From Alphaproteobacteria bacterium (GTDB lineage: Bacteria; Pseudomonadota; Alphaproteobacteria; Rhodobacterales; Rhodobacteraceae): DNA of 64,000 bases. The notes under the pieces were generated by a model. The model was given only the letters and a program-made list of their open reading frames with translations, did no database searches and was not told the DNA's origin. Location: assembly GCA_030425395.1 (NCBI GenBank), contig JAUIAS010000007.1:78168-142167 (forward strand). The letters are read 5' to 3'. This document shows positions 51,881 to 61,561 of the stretch, piece after piece; the first letter of the stretch is position 1; every line of letters starts with the position of its first letter. A program made the translations under genes and the position numbers.

Positions 51881-53446
51881 ATGACCAGTGAACAAAACCG
51901 CGTGTTGATTTTCGACACAACCCTCCGCGACGGGGAACAATCCCCCGGTGCGACGATGACCCATGACGAAAAACTCGAGATCGCCGGACTGCTTGATGAC
52001 ATGGGCGTCGATATCATCGAGGCCGGGTTTCCCATAGCATCCGAAGGCGATTTCAATGCCGTGTCCGAGATTGCAAAGAACGCCAAGAACGCGGTCATTT
52101 GCGGGCTGGCGCGCGCGCAACTGCCTGACATCGACCGCTGCTGGGAGGCGGTCAAACACGCCCCTCAATCGCGCATCCACACGTTTATCGGCACCTCGCC
52201 TCTGCATCGGGCAATCCCCAACCTGACTCAGGACGAAATGGTCGATCGTATCGCGCAGACAGTGACCCACGCGCGCAACCTTTGCGACAACGTGCAATGG
52301 TCCCCTATGGACGCCACACGGACCGAATGGGATTACCTGTGCCGGGTTGTTGAAACCGCGATCAAATGCGGGGCCAGCACGATCAACATCCCCGATACCG
52401 TCGGCTATACCGCGCCCGTCGAATCTGCCGATCTGATCCGGCGGCTGATCGAAACCGTGCCCGGCGCGGACGAGGTCATTTTCGCCACCCATTGCCACAA
52501 TGACCTTGGCATGGCCACGGCCAACGCTCTTGCCGCGGTCGCAGGTGGCGCGCGTCAGATCGAATGCACGATCAACGGGCTGGGCGAACGCGCGGGCAAC
52601 ACTGCCCTCGAAGAGGTGGTGATGGCGCTCAAGGTGCGGGGCGATATCATGCCGTATCACACCGCGATCGACACCAAGAAGATCATGCACATCTCGCGGC
52701 GCGTGGCGACGGTGTCGGGCTTTGCGGTGCAGTTCAACAAGGCCATCGTCGGCAAGAATGCCTTTGCCCACGAATCCGGCATCCATCAGGATGGTGTTCT
52801 CAAGAACGCGGAAACCTTTGAGATCATGAAGCCCGAGGACGTAGGGCTGGCTGCGAATTCGCTCCCCTTGGGCAAGCATTCCGGCCGTGCCGCGTTGCGT
52901 GACAAGCTTGGGCAACTCGGTCACGAGGTTGGCGACAATCAGCTCAAGGATATCTTTGTGCGGTTCAAGGAACTCGCCGATCGCAAAAAGGAAGTCTACG
53001 ACGAGGATATTATCGCACTGGTTTCGGCCACCGCCGACAGCGACGCGGACCGCCTTCAGATCGTATCGCTGCGCGTGCTCTGCGGCACTGGCGGCCCTGC
53101 GGAAGCCACGCTCGAGATGGAGGTCGACGGCAAGGAAGTGATCGCGACCGAGACCGGCGACGGACCGGTGGATGCCACCTTCAAGGCGGTGCGCGCCTTG
53201 CACCCCAACAAGGCACGCCTGCAACTCTATCAGGTGAACGCCGTGACCGAAGGCACAGACGCACAGGCCACCGTCAGCGTTCGTCTGGAAGAGGACGGCA
53301 TAATCGCAACAGGCCAATCCGCCGACACCGATACGGTTGTCGCCTCGGCCAAGGCTTATGTTCACGCGTTGAACCGGCTGATGGTTCGTCGCGAAAAGGC
53401 AGGCCCCGGTGCCGACCGGCGGGAAATCAGCTACAAGGAACACTGA
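51881..53446 (+). CDS. leuA: 2-isopropylmalate synthase LeuA
   Basis: First committed enzyme of leucine synthesis, condensing acetyl-CoA with 2-oxoisovalerate. It is 521 residues, type 1 length. The N-terminal catalytic barrel has FDTTLRDGEQSPGATMT, metal-site THCHNDLGMATANAL, and NGLGERAGNTALEEVVMAL; FAHESGIHQDGVLKN follows, and the C-terminal LeuA dimer domain (from about residue 400) binds leucine for feedback inhibition. RBS before the ATG is weak. Followed by a strong terminator. No other leucine synthesis gene is beside it, other than the leader. Confidence 0.97.
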   Translation: MTSEQNRVLIFDTTLRDGEQSPGATMTHDEKLEIAGLLDDMGVDIIEAGFPIASEGDFNAVSEIAKNAKNAVICGLARAQLPDIDRCWEAVKHAPQSRIHTFIGTSPLHRAIPNLTQDEMVDRIAQTVTHARNLCDNVQWSPMDATRTEWDYLCRVVETAIKCGASTINIPDTVGYTAPVESADLIRRLIETVPGADEVIFATHCHNDLGMATANALAAVAGGARQIECTINGLGERAGNTALEEVVMALKVRGDIMPYHTAIDTKKIMHISRRVATVSGFAVQFNKAIVGKNAFAHESGIHQDGVLKNAETFEIMKPEDVGLAANSLPLGKHSGRAALRDKLGQLGHEVGDNQLKDIFVRFKELADRKKEVYDEDIIALVSATADSDADRLQIVSLRVLCGTGGPAEATLEMEVDGKEVIATETGDGPVDATFKAVRALHPNKARLQLYQVNAVTEGTDAQATVSVRLEEDGIIATGQSADTDTVVASAKAYVHALNRLMVRREKAGPGADRREISYKEH

Positions 53447-53450
53447 AAGG

Positions 53451-53474
53451 AATGCCGGGGGAAACCCCGGCATT
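53451..53474. terminator. Terminator between leuA and yjdM-like gene
   Basis: A perfect 10-bp stem (AATGCCGGGG, CCCCGGCATT) with loop GAAA, then TTACG on the plus strand. It lies between convergent genes and can serve both. Confidence 0.82.
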
Positions 53475-53480
53475 TTACGT

Positions 53481-53990
53481 TCAGGCCTTCTTCACGAATT
53501 TCGTCAGGATCACGATGCGCTGGCCTTCGACCCGGCCCGCGATATGTTCGGCATTGTCGGCCTCAAGCGATATCTTGCGCACGGCGGTGCCCTGTTTTGC
53601 GGTGAACCCGGCCCCCTTGACCGGCAAATCCTTGATCAGGGTCACGGTATCGCCCGCCTGCAGGATCGCGCCATTGCTGTCGCGATGCACGATCTCTACC
53701 CCGGCAGATGTTGCGGCCTGCGCCCATTCCATCACGTCAGGTTCCAGATAGGCCATGTCGAGCACCGCGTTCGCCCAGGCCGCGTCCAGTCCCGTCAGCA
53801 GCCGCCACGCAAGAACCTGTTCGGCGGGGTTCTGGCTCCAGATTGCCTCATTCAGGCATTGCCAATGCGGGCCATCGGTTGGGCCTGTTTCGATGCCCCG
53901 GCGGCATTCGGCACAAACCGCAACCTCATCGGGTCGCGGCGCGACCGCCATCGGTGTGGCATCGGGTGTCTTGCACAATGCGCAATCCAT
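53481..53990 (-). CDS. yjdM: PhnA/YjdM-family zinc-ribbon protein
   Basis: A 169-residue protein. The N-terminal zinc ribbon has DCALCK and VCAECRRG (two CxxC knuckles), and the C-terminal PhnA domain reads GDTVTLIKDLPVKGAGFTAKQG followed by VRKISL. Despite the old alkylphosphonate name, the family is not shown to act on phosphonates. AAAGGA precedes the ATG at 53990; the 113-codon extension in frame is a shadow. Confidence 0.9.
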   Translation of the reverse strand: MDCALCKTPDATPMAVAPRPDEVAVCAECRRGIETGPTDGPHWQCLNEAIWSQNPAEQVLAWRLLTGLDAAWANAVLDMAYLEPDVMEWAQAATSAGVEIVHRDSNGAILQAGDTVTLIKDLPVKGAGFTAKQGTAVRKISLEADNAEHIAGRVEGQRIVILTKFVKKA

Positions 53991-54070
53991 GCTTGCGGTC
54001 CTTTCGCTGTTGTCGCGCTGGCTTAACCGTTGCGCCATCGCAGGTCTCTGCGACGCGTCGCCCTTGGGTG

Positions 54071-54856
54071 TCAATTGCGCGGGATCATCCCGGCCACCCG
54101 GCTTGCCGCCGCTTCGGTGCCGAAGGGCGCATTCACGATGAACAGTCCCGATCCCACCATGCGATGCCCGGCGCGGGCGGGCGCAAACCGCACCTCGCTG
54201 CGCACCGCGCGGGGGTAGCCCGCCTTTTCCAATTGATTGAGCATCGGCACATGCGCACCGCTGGTCAGGATCGGATACCAAAGCGCAATGACGCCCACGT
54301 TCCACTTGCGGTGCAGCTTGCCAACCCAATCCGGGATGGTCCGATAATCCTTGGCAATCTCATAGCTTGGGTCGATCAAGACCAGACCGCGCCGGGGCGT
54401 GGGCGGTGCTATGCTCATGACCGTGTCCCAACCGCTTTGGGAATGCAGGTTCGCCCCATGGGCCAGCGTGGCTTCGCGCAAGGCCGCGAATTCCTGCGGA
54501 TGCAATTCGCACAGATGCACCGTGTCGCTTTCCCGAAGCAGATTGAGCGCGATCAAGGGAGATCCGGGATAAGCCGCCGGACCATGCGCGGCCGTGACCG
54601 AGGCCAGCGCCGCCGACAAGGGATGTGCGTCGTGCAACATGCCCCCCTCGCGAACCCGCGTTATGCCGGCCCTGGCCTCTCCGGTCTTGATCGCTTCGGG
54701 CGAATCCAGATGATAAAGCCCGCGCCCCGCATGGGTTTCCAGATAGGTCAGTGGCTTGTCCTTGGCCGTCAGATACACCAACATTTCCGCCAAAAGCGCG
54801 TGTTTGTGAATATCGGCCAAATTGCCCGCGTGATATATGTGCTGATACGAAAGCAT
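54071..54856 (-). CDS. rlmJ: 23S rRNA (adenine2030-N6)-methyltransferase RlmJ
   Basis: Methylates A2030 of 23S rRNA with SAM. It is 261 residues, beginning MLSYQHIYHAGNLADIHKH, the family's start, with YLETHAGRGLYHLDS and the catalytic motif LVLIDPSYE (DPPY-like, here DPSY). AAGGGAGAGC precedes the ATG. It lies divergent from mreB. Confidence 0.94.
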   Translation of the reverse strand: MLSYQHIYHAGNLADIHKHALLAEMLVYLTAKDKPLTYLETHAGRGLYHLDSPEAIKTGEARAGITRVREGGMLHDAHPLSAALASVTAAHGPAAYPGSPLIALNLLRESDTVHLCELHPQEFAALREATLAHGANLHSQSGWDTVMSIAPPTPRRGLVLIDPSYEIAKDYRTIPDWVGKLHRKWNVGVIALWYPILTSGAHVPMLNQLEKAGYPRAVRSEVRFAPARAGHRMVGSGLFIVNAPFGTEAAASRVAGMIPRN

Positions 54857-54934
54857 GCTCTCCCTTACCCCGGATTGACCAGCGGCGGAATAGCGCTGAT
54901 CGACCCTTTCGCAATCATGCTGCGCGCCCTATAA

Positions 54935-56059
<1,125 letters not shown>

Positions 56060-56116
56060 GGCGCGCACCCTTAGACACGTCCGCCACGCCCGCCTGAGCC
56101 TGACGGAGATCTAGAC

Positions 56117-57010
56117 TTGGCCAGGGACAAAGCACAACGCGAGGATTACACCGGCCCGGTCAGGCGTCTGCTTTTGACCGTGATTATCCTGTGTCTGGGC
56201 GGTATTTTTCTGTTTTGGCGGATCGACAGCCCGCGCGTCGAACAATTCCGGGCGCGGATTGTTGATCACGTCATGCCCAGCTTTGACTGGGCCATGGTGC
56301 CGGTTACCGGGGCCATAAACCTTGTCCGTGATTTCCAATCCTATTCCCGCCTTGTTGAACAGAACCGCGAACTGCGCAGCGAATTGCGGCAGATGCAGGC
56401 ATGGAAAGAAGCCGCGCTTCAGCTTGAACAGGAAAACGCGCGGCTTCTCGATCTCAATAACGTGCGTCTGGACCCGCGCCTGACCTATATCACCGGCGTC
56501 GTGATGGCCGACAGCGGAAGCCCCTTTCGGCAATCGGTGTTGCTGAATGTGGGCGCGCGTGATGGGCTGGTGGATGGATGGGCCGCGATGGACGGGATCG
56601 GCCTTGTCGGGCGCGTGTCGGGCGTGGGGCAGGAGACGGCCCGCGTGATCCTTGTCACGGATGCCTCAAGCGCGATACCCGCCGTGATCCAGCCCTCGGG
56701 CCAGACCGCTCTGATCGCCGGGGACAATACTGCGGCTCCGCTTGTCGATTTTCTGGAAAAGACCGAACTCGTGCGCCCCGGCGACCGGGTCGTCAGTTCG
56801 GGCGATGGCGGGGTTCTGCCTGCGGGACTTCTCATCGGGCAGGTTGCCGCGGACCGGGGGGGACGTCTGCGGGTGCGGCTATCGGCAGATCTGGAACGGC
56901 TCGAATTCCTTCGGATTCTCCGCCACCACGGCACCGAAACCGTGACCGACCCGGGCGATGTGGTCCGCCCAAATCGCCCTCCCCTCCCGGCGAGCAGCGC
57001 CAATGAATAG
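56117..57010 (+). CDS. mreC: Rod-shape-determining protein MreC
   Basis: Bitopic protein that links MreB with PBP2 and activates it. The 297-residue product has one N-terminal membrane segment (LLLTVIILCLGGIFLFW), a coiled coil (about 70-105, LVEQNRELRSELRQMQ), and the beta-rich MreC domain. The frame opens with TTG at 56117, with GGAG ten bases upstream. Ends in an 8-bp overlap with mreD. Confidence 0.95.
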   Translation: MARDKAQREDYTGPVRRLLLTVIILCLGGIFLFWRIDSPRVEQFRARIVDHVMPSFDWAMVPVTGAINLVRDFQSYSRLVEQNRELRSELRQMQAWKEAALQLEQENARLLDLNNVRLDPRLTYITGVVMADSGSPFRQSVLLNVGARDGLVDGWAAMDGIGLVGRVSGVGQETARVILVTDASSAIPAVIQPSGQTALIAGDNTAAPLVDFLEKTELVRPGDRVVSSGDGGVLPAGLLIGQVAADRGGRLRVRLSADLERLEFLRILRHHGTETVTDPGDVVRPNRPPLPASSANE

Positions 57011-57542
57011 CGTTTCCACCTCACAACTGTGGAGCAAACGCGCCCTGTTTGTCGGGATTTGCGTTGTGATCCTGTTCTTTCGGGTGCTGCCGTTGAACAC
57101 CTTGCCACCGCTTTGGACCGGCCCTGATCTTCTTTTGGCGCTGACCATCGCCTGGGTCCAGAGACGCCCTGAATACGTGCCGGCCCTTTTGATTGCTGCG
57201 GTCATGCTGTTTGCGGATTTCCTGTTGCAGCGGCCACCCGGCCTGTTTGCCCTGTTGACCGTTCTGGTCTGCGAACAGCTTCGCACCGGTGTGGCCGGGC
57301 TGCGCGACGCCAGTTTTGCAGGGGAATGGATCGCGGCGGCAACGGCCATCGTCGGCGTGACCTTGCTGGGTCGGGCAATCCTCGCGATGTTGTTGGTTGA
57401 GCAAGCGCCGCTTGGCCTTACAGTGATCCAGATGGCCTTGACGATCCTGTCCTATCCGCTGGTGGTTCTGGCGTCGCATCTGGTGTTCGGAGTGCGGCGG
57501 CCCAATCCTGGTGCCGACGATATGGCGAAGGGGCGACCATGA
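57003..57542 (+). CDS. mreD: Rod-shape-determining membrane protein MreD
   Basis: A 179-residue membrane protein with about five hydrophobic segments, such as ALFVGICVVILFFRVLPLN and IVGVTLLGRAILAMLLVEQ. The ATG at 57003 sits in the mreC end. Ends in a 4-bp overlap with mrdA. The family is poorly conserved, so identification leans on the operon position. Confidence 0.9.
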   Translation: MNSVSTSQLWSKRALFVGICVVILFFRVLPLNTLPPLWTGPDLLLALTIAWVQRRPEYVPALLIAAVMLFADFLLQRPPGLFALLTVLVCEQLRTGVAGLRDASFAGEWIAAATAIVGVTLLGRAILAMLLVEQAPLGLTVIQMALTILSYPLVVLASHLVFGVRRPNPGADDMAKGRP

Positions 57543-59482
57543 GGCGGAACCCCCGAGAACTGGAGAAGACCCACGCAACCCTCAGCCGCCGCACGATGCT
57601 GGTGGGGGGGCTACAGGCCGTGTTTGTCGGCGCACTGGCCTACAGGATGCGCTATCTTCAGGTCGAACAGGCCGATCAGTTCCGGCTGCTGGCCGAGGAA
57701 AACCGGATCAACATCCGGCTCATTCCGCCGGAGCGCGGCGAGATTTTCGACCGCAACGGCCGCCCTATCGCCCAGAACAGCCCCAGCTATCGAATCGTGA
57801 TCGTCCGCGAAGACGCCGGCGATGTGGCCACGGTCATTGATGGGCTGTCGCGCCTGATTGATCTGGACGAAGAACAGCTCAATCGCGCCATCGCGGAAAT
57901 GGAACGCTCTCCGCCGTTTTTGCCTGTGACGCTGGCCGATCAGGTCGACTGGGAAGACGTGAGCACCGTTGCGATCAATGCACCGTCCCTGCCCGGTGTC
58001 ATTCCCGAGGTGGGTTTGACGCGGTTCTATCCGCGCGGCGCGGATTTTGCCCATACGGTTGGATATGTCGGGCCAGTCAGCGATTATGACCTGAGCCAGA
58101 TCGAAGAACCCGATCCCCTGCTGCGCATTCCCCGCTTTCAACTGGGTAAGGTCGGCGTGGAAGCCAAATTCGAACAATCCCTGCGTGGCAAGGCAGGGAC
58201 AAAACGTGTCGAAGTGAACGCAACCGGGCGCGTCATGCGTGAACTGGATCGCCGCGAGGGCGAGGCTGGCTCAGACCTGCAATTGACCATTGACGCCGAC
58301 TTGCAAGCGTTTGTTCAGGCACGCCTTGGCGATGAAAGCGCCGCGGCCGTGATCATGGACATCCAGTCCGGCGAACTTCTGGCGATTGTGTCGTCCCCGA
58401 CCTTTGATCCAAATCTTTTTGTGCGCGGTATTTCCGTGGCCGATTACCGGGCGCTAACCGAAAATAAATATCGGCCGCTGTCGAACAAATCCGTCTCGGG
58501 GGCGTATCCGCCGGGGTCCACGTTCAAGATGATCACCGCGCTGGCAGCACTGGAAGCTGGCGTCATGGGCCCCGAAGACACCGTATACTGTCCCGGCCAT
58601 CTCGAAGTGTCGGGGCGGCGGTTTCACTGCTGGAAGCGGGCCGGGCACGGGCATGTGGACCTGCTCAATTCGCTCAAGCAAAGCTGTGACGTCTATTACT
58701 ACGACCTTGCGCTCAAGGTTGGGCAGGATCAGATTTCCGCAATGGCCCGGCGCTTTGGTCTGGGGGTGCGTCACGATCTGCCAATGTCTGCCGTGGTCAG
58801 CGGCCTTGCCCCGGATCGCGCGTGGAAAAAACGGCGGTATGACAAGGAATGGCTGGTGGGCGACACGGTAAACGCATCCATTGGCCAAGGGTATATGCTG
58901 GCATCCCCGCTGCAACTCGCGGTGATGACAGCGCGCATCGCATCAGGTCAGGAAGTGAGCCCGCGCCTGATCAAATCGGTCAACGGTGTCGAAGAGCCAA
59001 CACCCCCTGCCCCTTCGCTGGGTTTGAACGAAAACAACCTGCGCAAGCTGCGCCGCGCGATGTTCGCGGTCAGCAACGACCGGCGCGGAACAGCCTATGC
59101 CAGCCGGATCATCGACGACGCGAACCGCCTTGCAGGCAAGACCGGAACCAGTCAGGTCCGCAACATCACCGCCGCGGAACGCGCCGCGGGCGTTTTGCGG
59201 AACGAAGATTTGCCATGGGAACGGCGCGACCACGCGCTGTTTGTCAACTTTGCGCCCTATGACGCCCCGCGCATCGCCGTTTCGGTGGTGGTGGAACACG
59301 GCGGCGGCGGCTCTACTGCCGCGGCCCCGATCGCGCGCGATATCACGCTTCAGGCACTCTATGGCGACATGCCCCCTCTGAGCGCCTATCCCAACAAGGA
59401 TCGCGACCGGATCCGGGCCATGCAGGACCGGTTGCGCAGCATCATGCCACAGGGCGATGGCGACGGGCGGGGTCGGGCATGA
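57539..59482 (+). CDS. mrdA: Peptidoglycan transpeptidase PBP2 (MrdA)
   Basis: Rod-complex transpeptidase that cross-links lateral peptidoglycan with RodA. It is 647 residues, with a short N-terminal anchor, a dimerisation/pedestal domain, and transpeptidase domain motifs: Ser327-Thr-Phe-Lys330 (PPGSTFKM), Ser382-Cys-Asp (KQSCDVYYY) and Lys534-Thr-Gly (AGKTGTSQ). AAGGGGCGACC precedes the ATG. Overlaps rodA by 4 bp. Confidence 0.96.
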   Translation: MRRNPRELEKTHATLSRRTMLVGGLQAVFVGALAYRMRYLQVEQADQFRLLAEENRINIRLIPPERGEIFDRNGRPIAQNSPSYRIVIVREDAGDVATVIDGLSRLIDLDEEQLNRAIAEMERSPPFLPVTLADQVDWEDVSTVAINAPSLPGVIPEVGLTRFYPRGADFAHTVGYVGPVSDYDLSQIEEPDPLLRIPRFQLGKVGVEAKFEQSLRGKAGTKRVEVNATGRVMRELDRREGEAGSDLQLTIDADLQAFVQARLGDESAAAVIMDIQSGELLAIVSSPTFDPNLFVRGISVADYRALTENKYRPLSNKSVSGAYPPGSTFKMITALAALEAGVMGPEDTVYCPGHLEVSGRRFHCWKRAGHGHVDLLNSLKQSCDVYYYDLALKVGQDQISAMARRFGLGVRHDLPMSAVVSGLAPDRAWKKRRYDKEWLVGDTVNASIGQGYMLASPLQLAVMTARIASGQEVSPRLIKSVNGVEEPTPPAPSLGLNENNLRKLRRAMFAVSNDRRGTAYASRIIDDANRLAGKTGTSQVRNITAAERAAGVLRNEDLPWERRDHALFVNFAPYDAPRIAVSVVVEHGGGGSTAAAPIARDITLQALYGDMPPLSAYPNKDRDRIRAMQDRLRSIMPQGDGDGRGRA

Positions 59483-60618
59483 GTTACCTTGAATACGCCG
59501 TCAAATCGGTTCCCAGCGGCCCGCGCAAGGTCCTGCATCTGAACTGGCCTTTGCTGATCGTCATCATCGCGGTCGCCTGCGTCGGGTTCCTGATGCTGTA
59601 TTCGGTGGCGGGGGGATCTTTTACGCCATGGGTGGACCCGCAGGTCAAACGCTTTGCGCTGGGGTTTTCGGTGATGCTGATCGTGGCCGTCGTGCCGATC
59701 TGGTTTTGGCGGAACCTCGCAGGGGCGGCTTATGGGATGTCCATCCTGTTGCTGATCGCAGTCGAATTCTTTGGCGTTGTCGGTATGGGGGCACAGCGCT
59801 GGATTGATATCGGGTTCATGCGGCTGCAACCGTCCGAGCTGACCAAGATCACCCTCGTGATGCTGCTCGCGGCATATTATGACTGGCTCCCGGCCAAACG
59901 GACATCGCGGCCGTTCTGGGTTCTGGTGCCGGTGTTGATGATCCTGTTTCCCACGTTCCTGGTGTTGCGTCAGCCCGATCTGGGAACAGCCATCCTGTTA
60001 ATGACGGCGGGGGGCGGGATCATGTTTCTTGCCGGTGTGCACTGGGCCTATTTCGCGACGGTGATCACCGCGGGGATCGGCATCGTGGCCGCAGTATTCC
60101 AAGGGCGCGGGACCGAATGGCAATTGCTCAAGGACTATCAATACCGACGCATCGACACGTTCCTTGATCCGGCCTCTGATCCGTTGGGGGCGGGCTATCA
60201 CATTACCCAGTCCAAGATCGCGCTTGGGTCGGGTGGCTGGACAGGGCGCGGGTTCATGCAGGGCACGCAGTCGCGATTGAACTTTCTGCCTGAAAAACAC
60301 ACCGATTTCATCTTTACCACTCTGGCCGAGGAATTTGGATTTATCGGCGGGTTTTCTCTCTTGGGGCTTTATGCGCTGATCATCGTGTTCTGCGTTTATA
60401 CCGCACTTGCCACACGGGACCGGTTTTCGTCTCTGATGGTTCTGGGCGTCGCAATCACCTTCTTTCTGTTCTTTGCGGTCAACATGTCGATGGTGATGGG
60501 GCTTGCGCCCGTGGTTGGCGTCCCGCTGCCCCTTGTCAGCTATGGCGGTTCCGCAATGCTGGTGTTGCTCGGGGCGTTCGGGCTGGTACAAAGCGCCCAT
60601 ATCCACCGACCCAGATAA
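59479..60618 (+). CDS. rodA: SEDS peptidoglycan glycosyltransferase RodA
   Basis: Polymerises lateral-wall glycan strands with PBP2. The 379-residue membrane protein has about ten segments and SEDS family marks: GAQRWIDIGFMRLQPSELTK, VLRQPDLGTAILL (with the critical Asp) and LPEKHTDFIFTTLAEEFGF, ending VGVPLPLVSYGGSAML. The ATG overlaps mrdA's stop by 4 bp. Confidence 0.97.
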   Translation: MSYLEYAVKSVPSGPRKVLHLNWPLLIVIIAVACVGFLMLYSVAGGSFTPWVDPQVKRFALGFSVMLIVAVVPIWFWRNLAGAAYGMSILLLIAVEFFGVVGMGAQRWIDIGFMRLQPSELTKITLVMLLAAYYDWLPAKRTSRPFWVLVPVLMILFPTFLVLRQPDLGTAILLMTAGGGIMFLAGVHWAYFATVITAGIGIVAAVFQGRGTEWQLLKDYQYRRIDTFLDPASDPLGAGYHITQSKIALGSGGWTGRGFMQGTQSRLNFLPEKHTDFIFTTLAEEFGFIGGFSLLGLYALIIVFCVYTALATRDRFSSLMVLGVAITFFLFFAVNMSMVMGLAPVVGVPLPLVSYGGSAMLVLLGAFGLVQSAHIHRPR

Positions 60619-60628
60619 GGCGCACCCA

Positions 60629-61558
60629 ATGATCAACGTCCTTTTTGCCGCCCGTCCCGACCGGTGGGACGAATATGAACCGAACCTCAGAGCCGCTTTT
60701 GATGGCGAAGGGCTGGATTACACTCTCGGCACCGACCTTGCGCCCGAAACCGTGGATTACATCGTCTACGCCCCCAACGGGCCGGTGCGCGATTTCACGC
60801 CGTTTACCCGTCTCAAAGCGGTGCTGAGCCTGTGGGCTGGGGTGGAAACCATCGTCGGCAACCCGACGCTGACGGTCCCGCTTGCGCGTATGGTGGACCA
60901 TGGGCTGACACAGGGCATGGTGGAATGGGTCACTGGCCACGTCCTCAGGCACCATCTGGGAATGGACCCGCAAATTCATGGTCTGAACGGCAAATGGGAT
61001 CCGCAGGTTCCACCACTCGCGCAGGACCGCAAGGTTTGCATTCTGGGGCTGGGTGCCTTGGGCGCGGCCTGCGGCCAGATGCTGTCAAATATCGGCTTTG
61101 ACACCCACGGTTGGAGCCGCCGCTCCAAGCAGATAGAGGGGATCACCTGTCACAGCGGCGATGACGGGCTTCGCTCGGCTCTCGCCAAGGCTGAAATTGT
61201 CGTGCTTCTCCTGCCTGACACACCCGCGACCCACAACATCCTGAATGCGCAAACGATGGGCTGGATGGCCTCCGGGGCTGTGGTGATCAACCCGGGGCGC
61301 GGGCCGTTGATCGACGATGATGCGCTGCTGGACGCGCTGGAAACCGGGCAAGTGGGACACGCCACGCTGGATGTGTTCCGCGTCGAACCCCTGCCCGCAG
61401 ATCACCCCTACTGGGCGCATCCGCACGTGACGGTCACACCGCACATCGCCTCGGAAACGCGCGCCGACACCGCTTCCCAAGCCATTGCCGCGAATATTCG
61501 CCGGAATGAGGATGGCGCAGGATTGCGCCATACCGTCGATATCAAGAGCGGCTACTGA
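60629..61558 (+). CDS. D-2-hydroxyacid dehydrogenase, GhrA-like
   Basis: A 309-residue NAD(P)-dependent reductase of the glyoxylate/hydroxypyruvate type. It has the nucleotide motif VCILGLGALGAACGQML, VINPGRGPLIDDDAL, and the catalytic Arg in the INPGRG-type region with Glu (LDVFRVEPL) and His (TVTPHIASET). AAGG lies upstream of the ATG at 60629; the frame opens earlier inside rodA. Starts 10 bp after rodA, so read-through is likely, though it has no wall role. Confidence 0.9.
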   Translation: MINVLFAARPDRWDEYEPNLRAAFDGEGLDYTLGTDLAPETVDYIVYAPNGPVRDFTPFTRLKAVLSLWAGVETIVGNPTLTVPLARMVDHGLTQGMVEWVTGHVLRHHLGMDPQIHGLNGKWDPQVPPLAQDRKVCILGLGALGAACGQMLSNIGFDTHGWSRRSKQIEGITCHSGDDGLRSALAKAEIVVLLLPDTPATHNILNAQTMGWMASGAVVINPGRGPLIDDDALLDALETGQVGHATLDVFRVEPLPADHPYWAHPHVTVTPHIASETRADTASQAIAANIRRNEDGAGLRHTVDIKSGY

Positions 61559-61561
61559 CGC

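Noticed and set aside
51743..53473. 576-codon open frame on the minus strand
   Set aside because: Antisense of leuA. It also runs over the attenuator region, and has no ribosome site.
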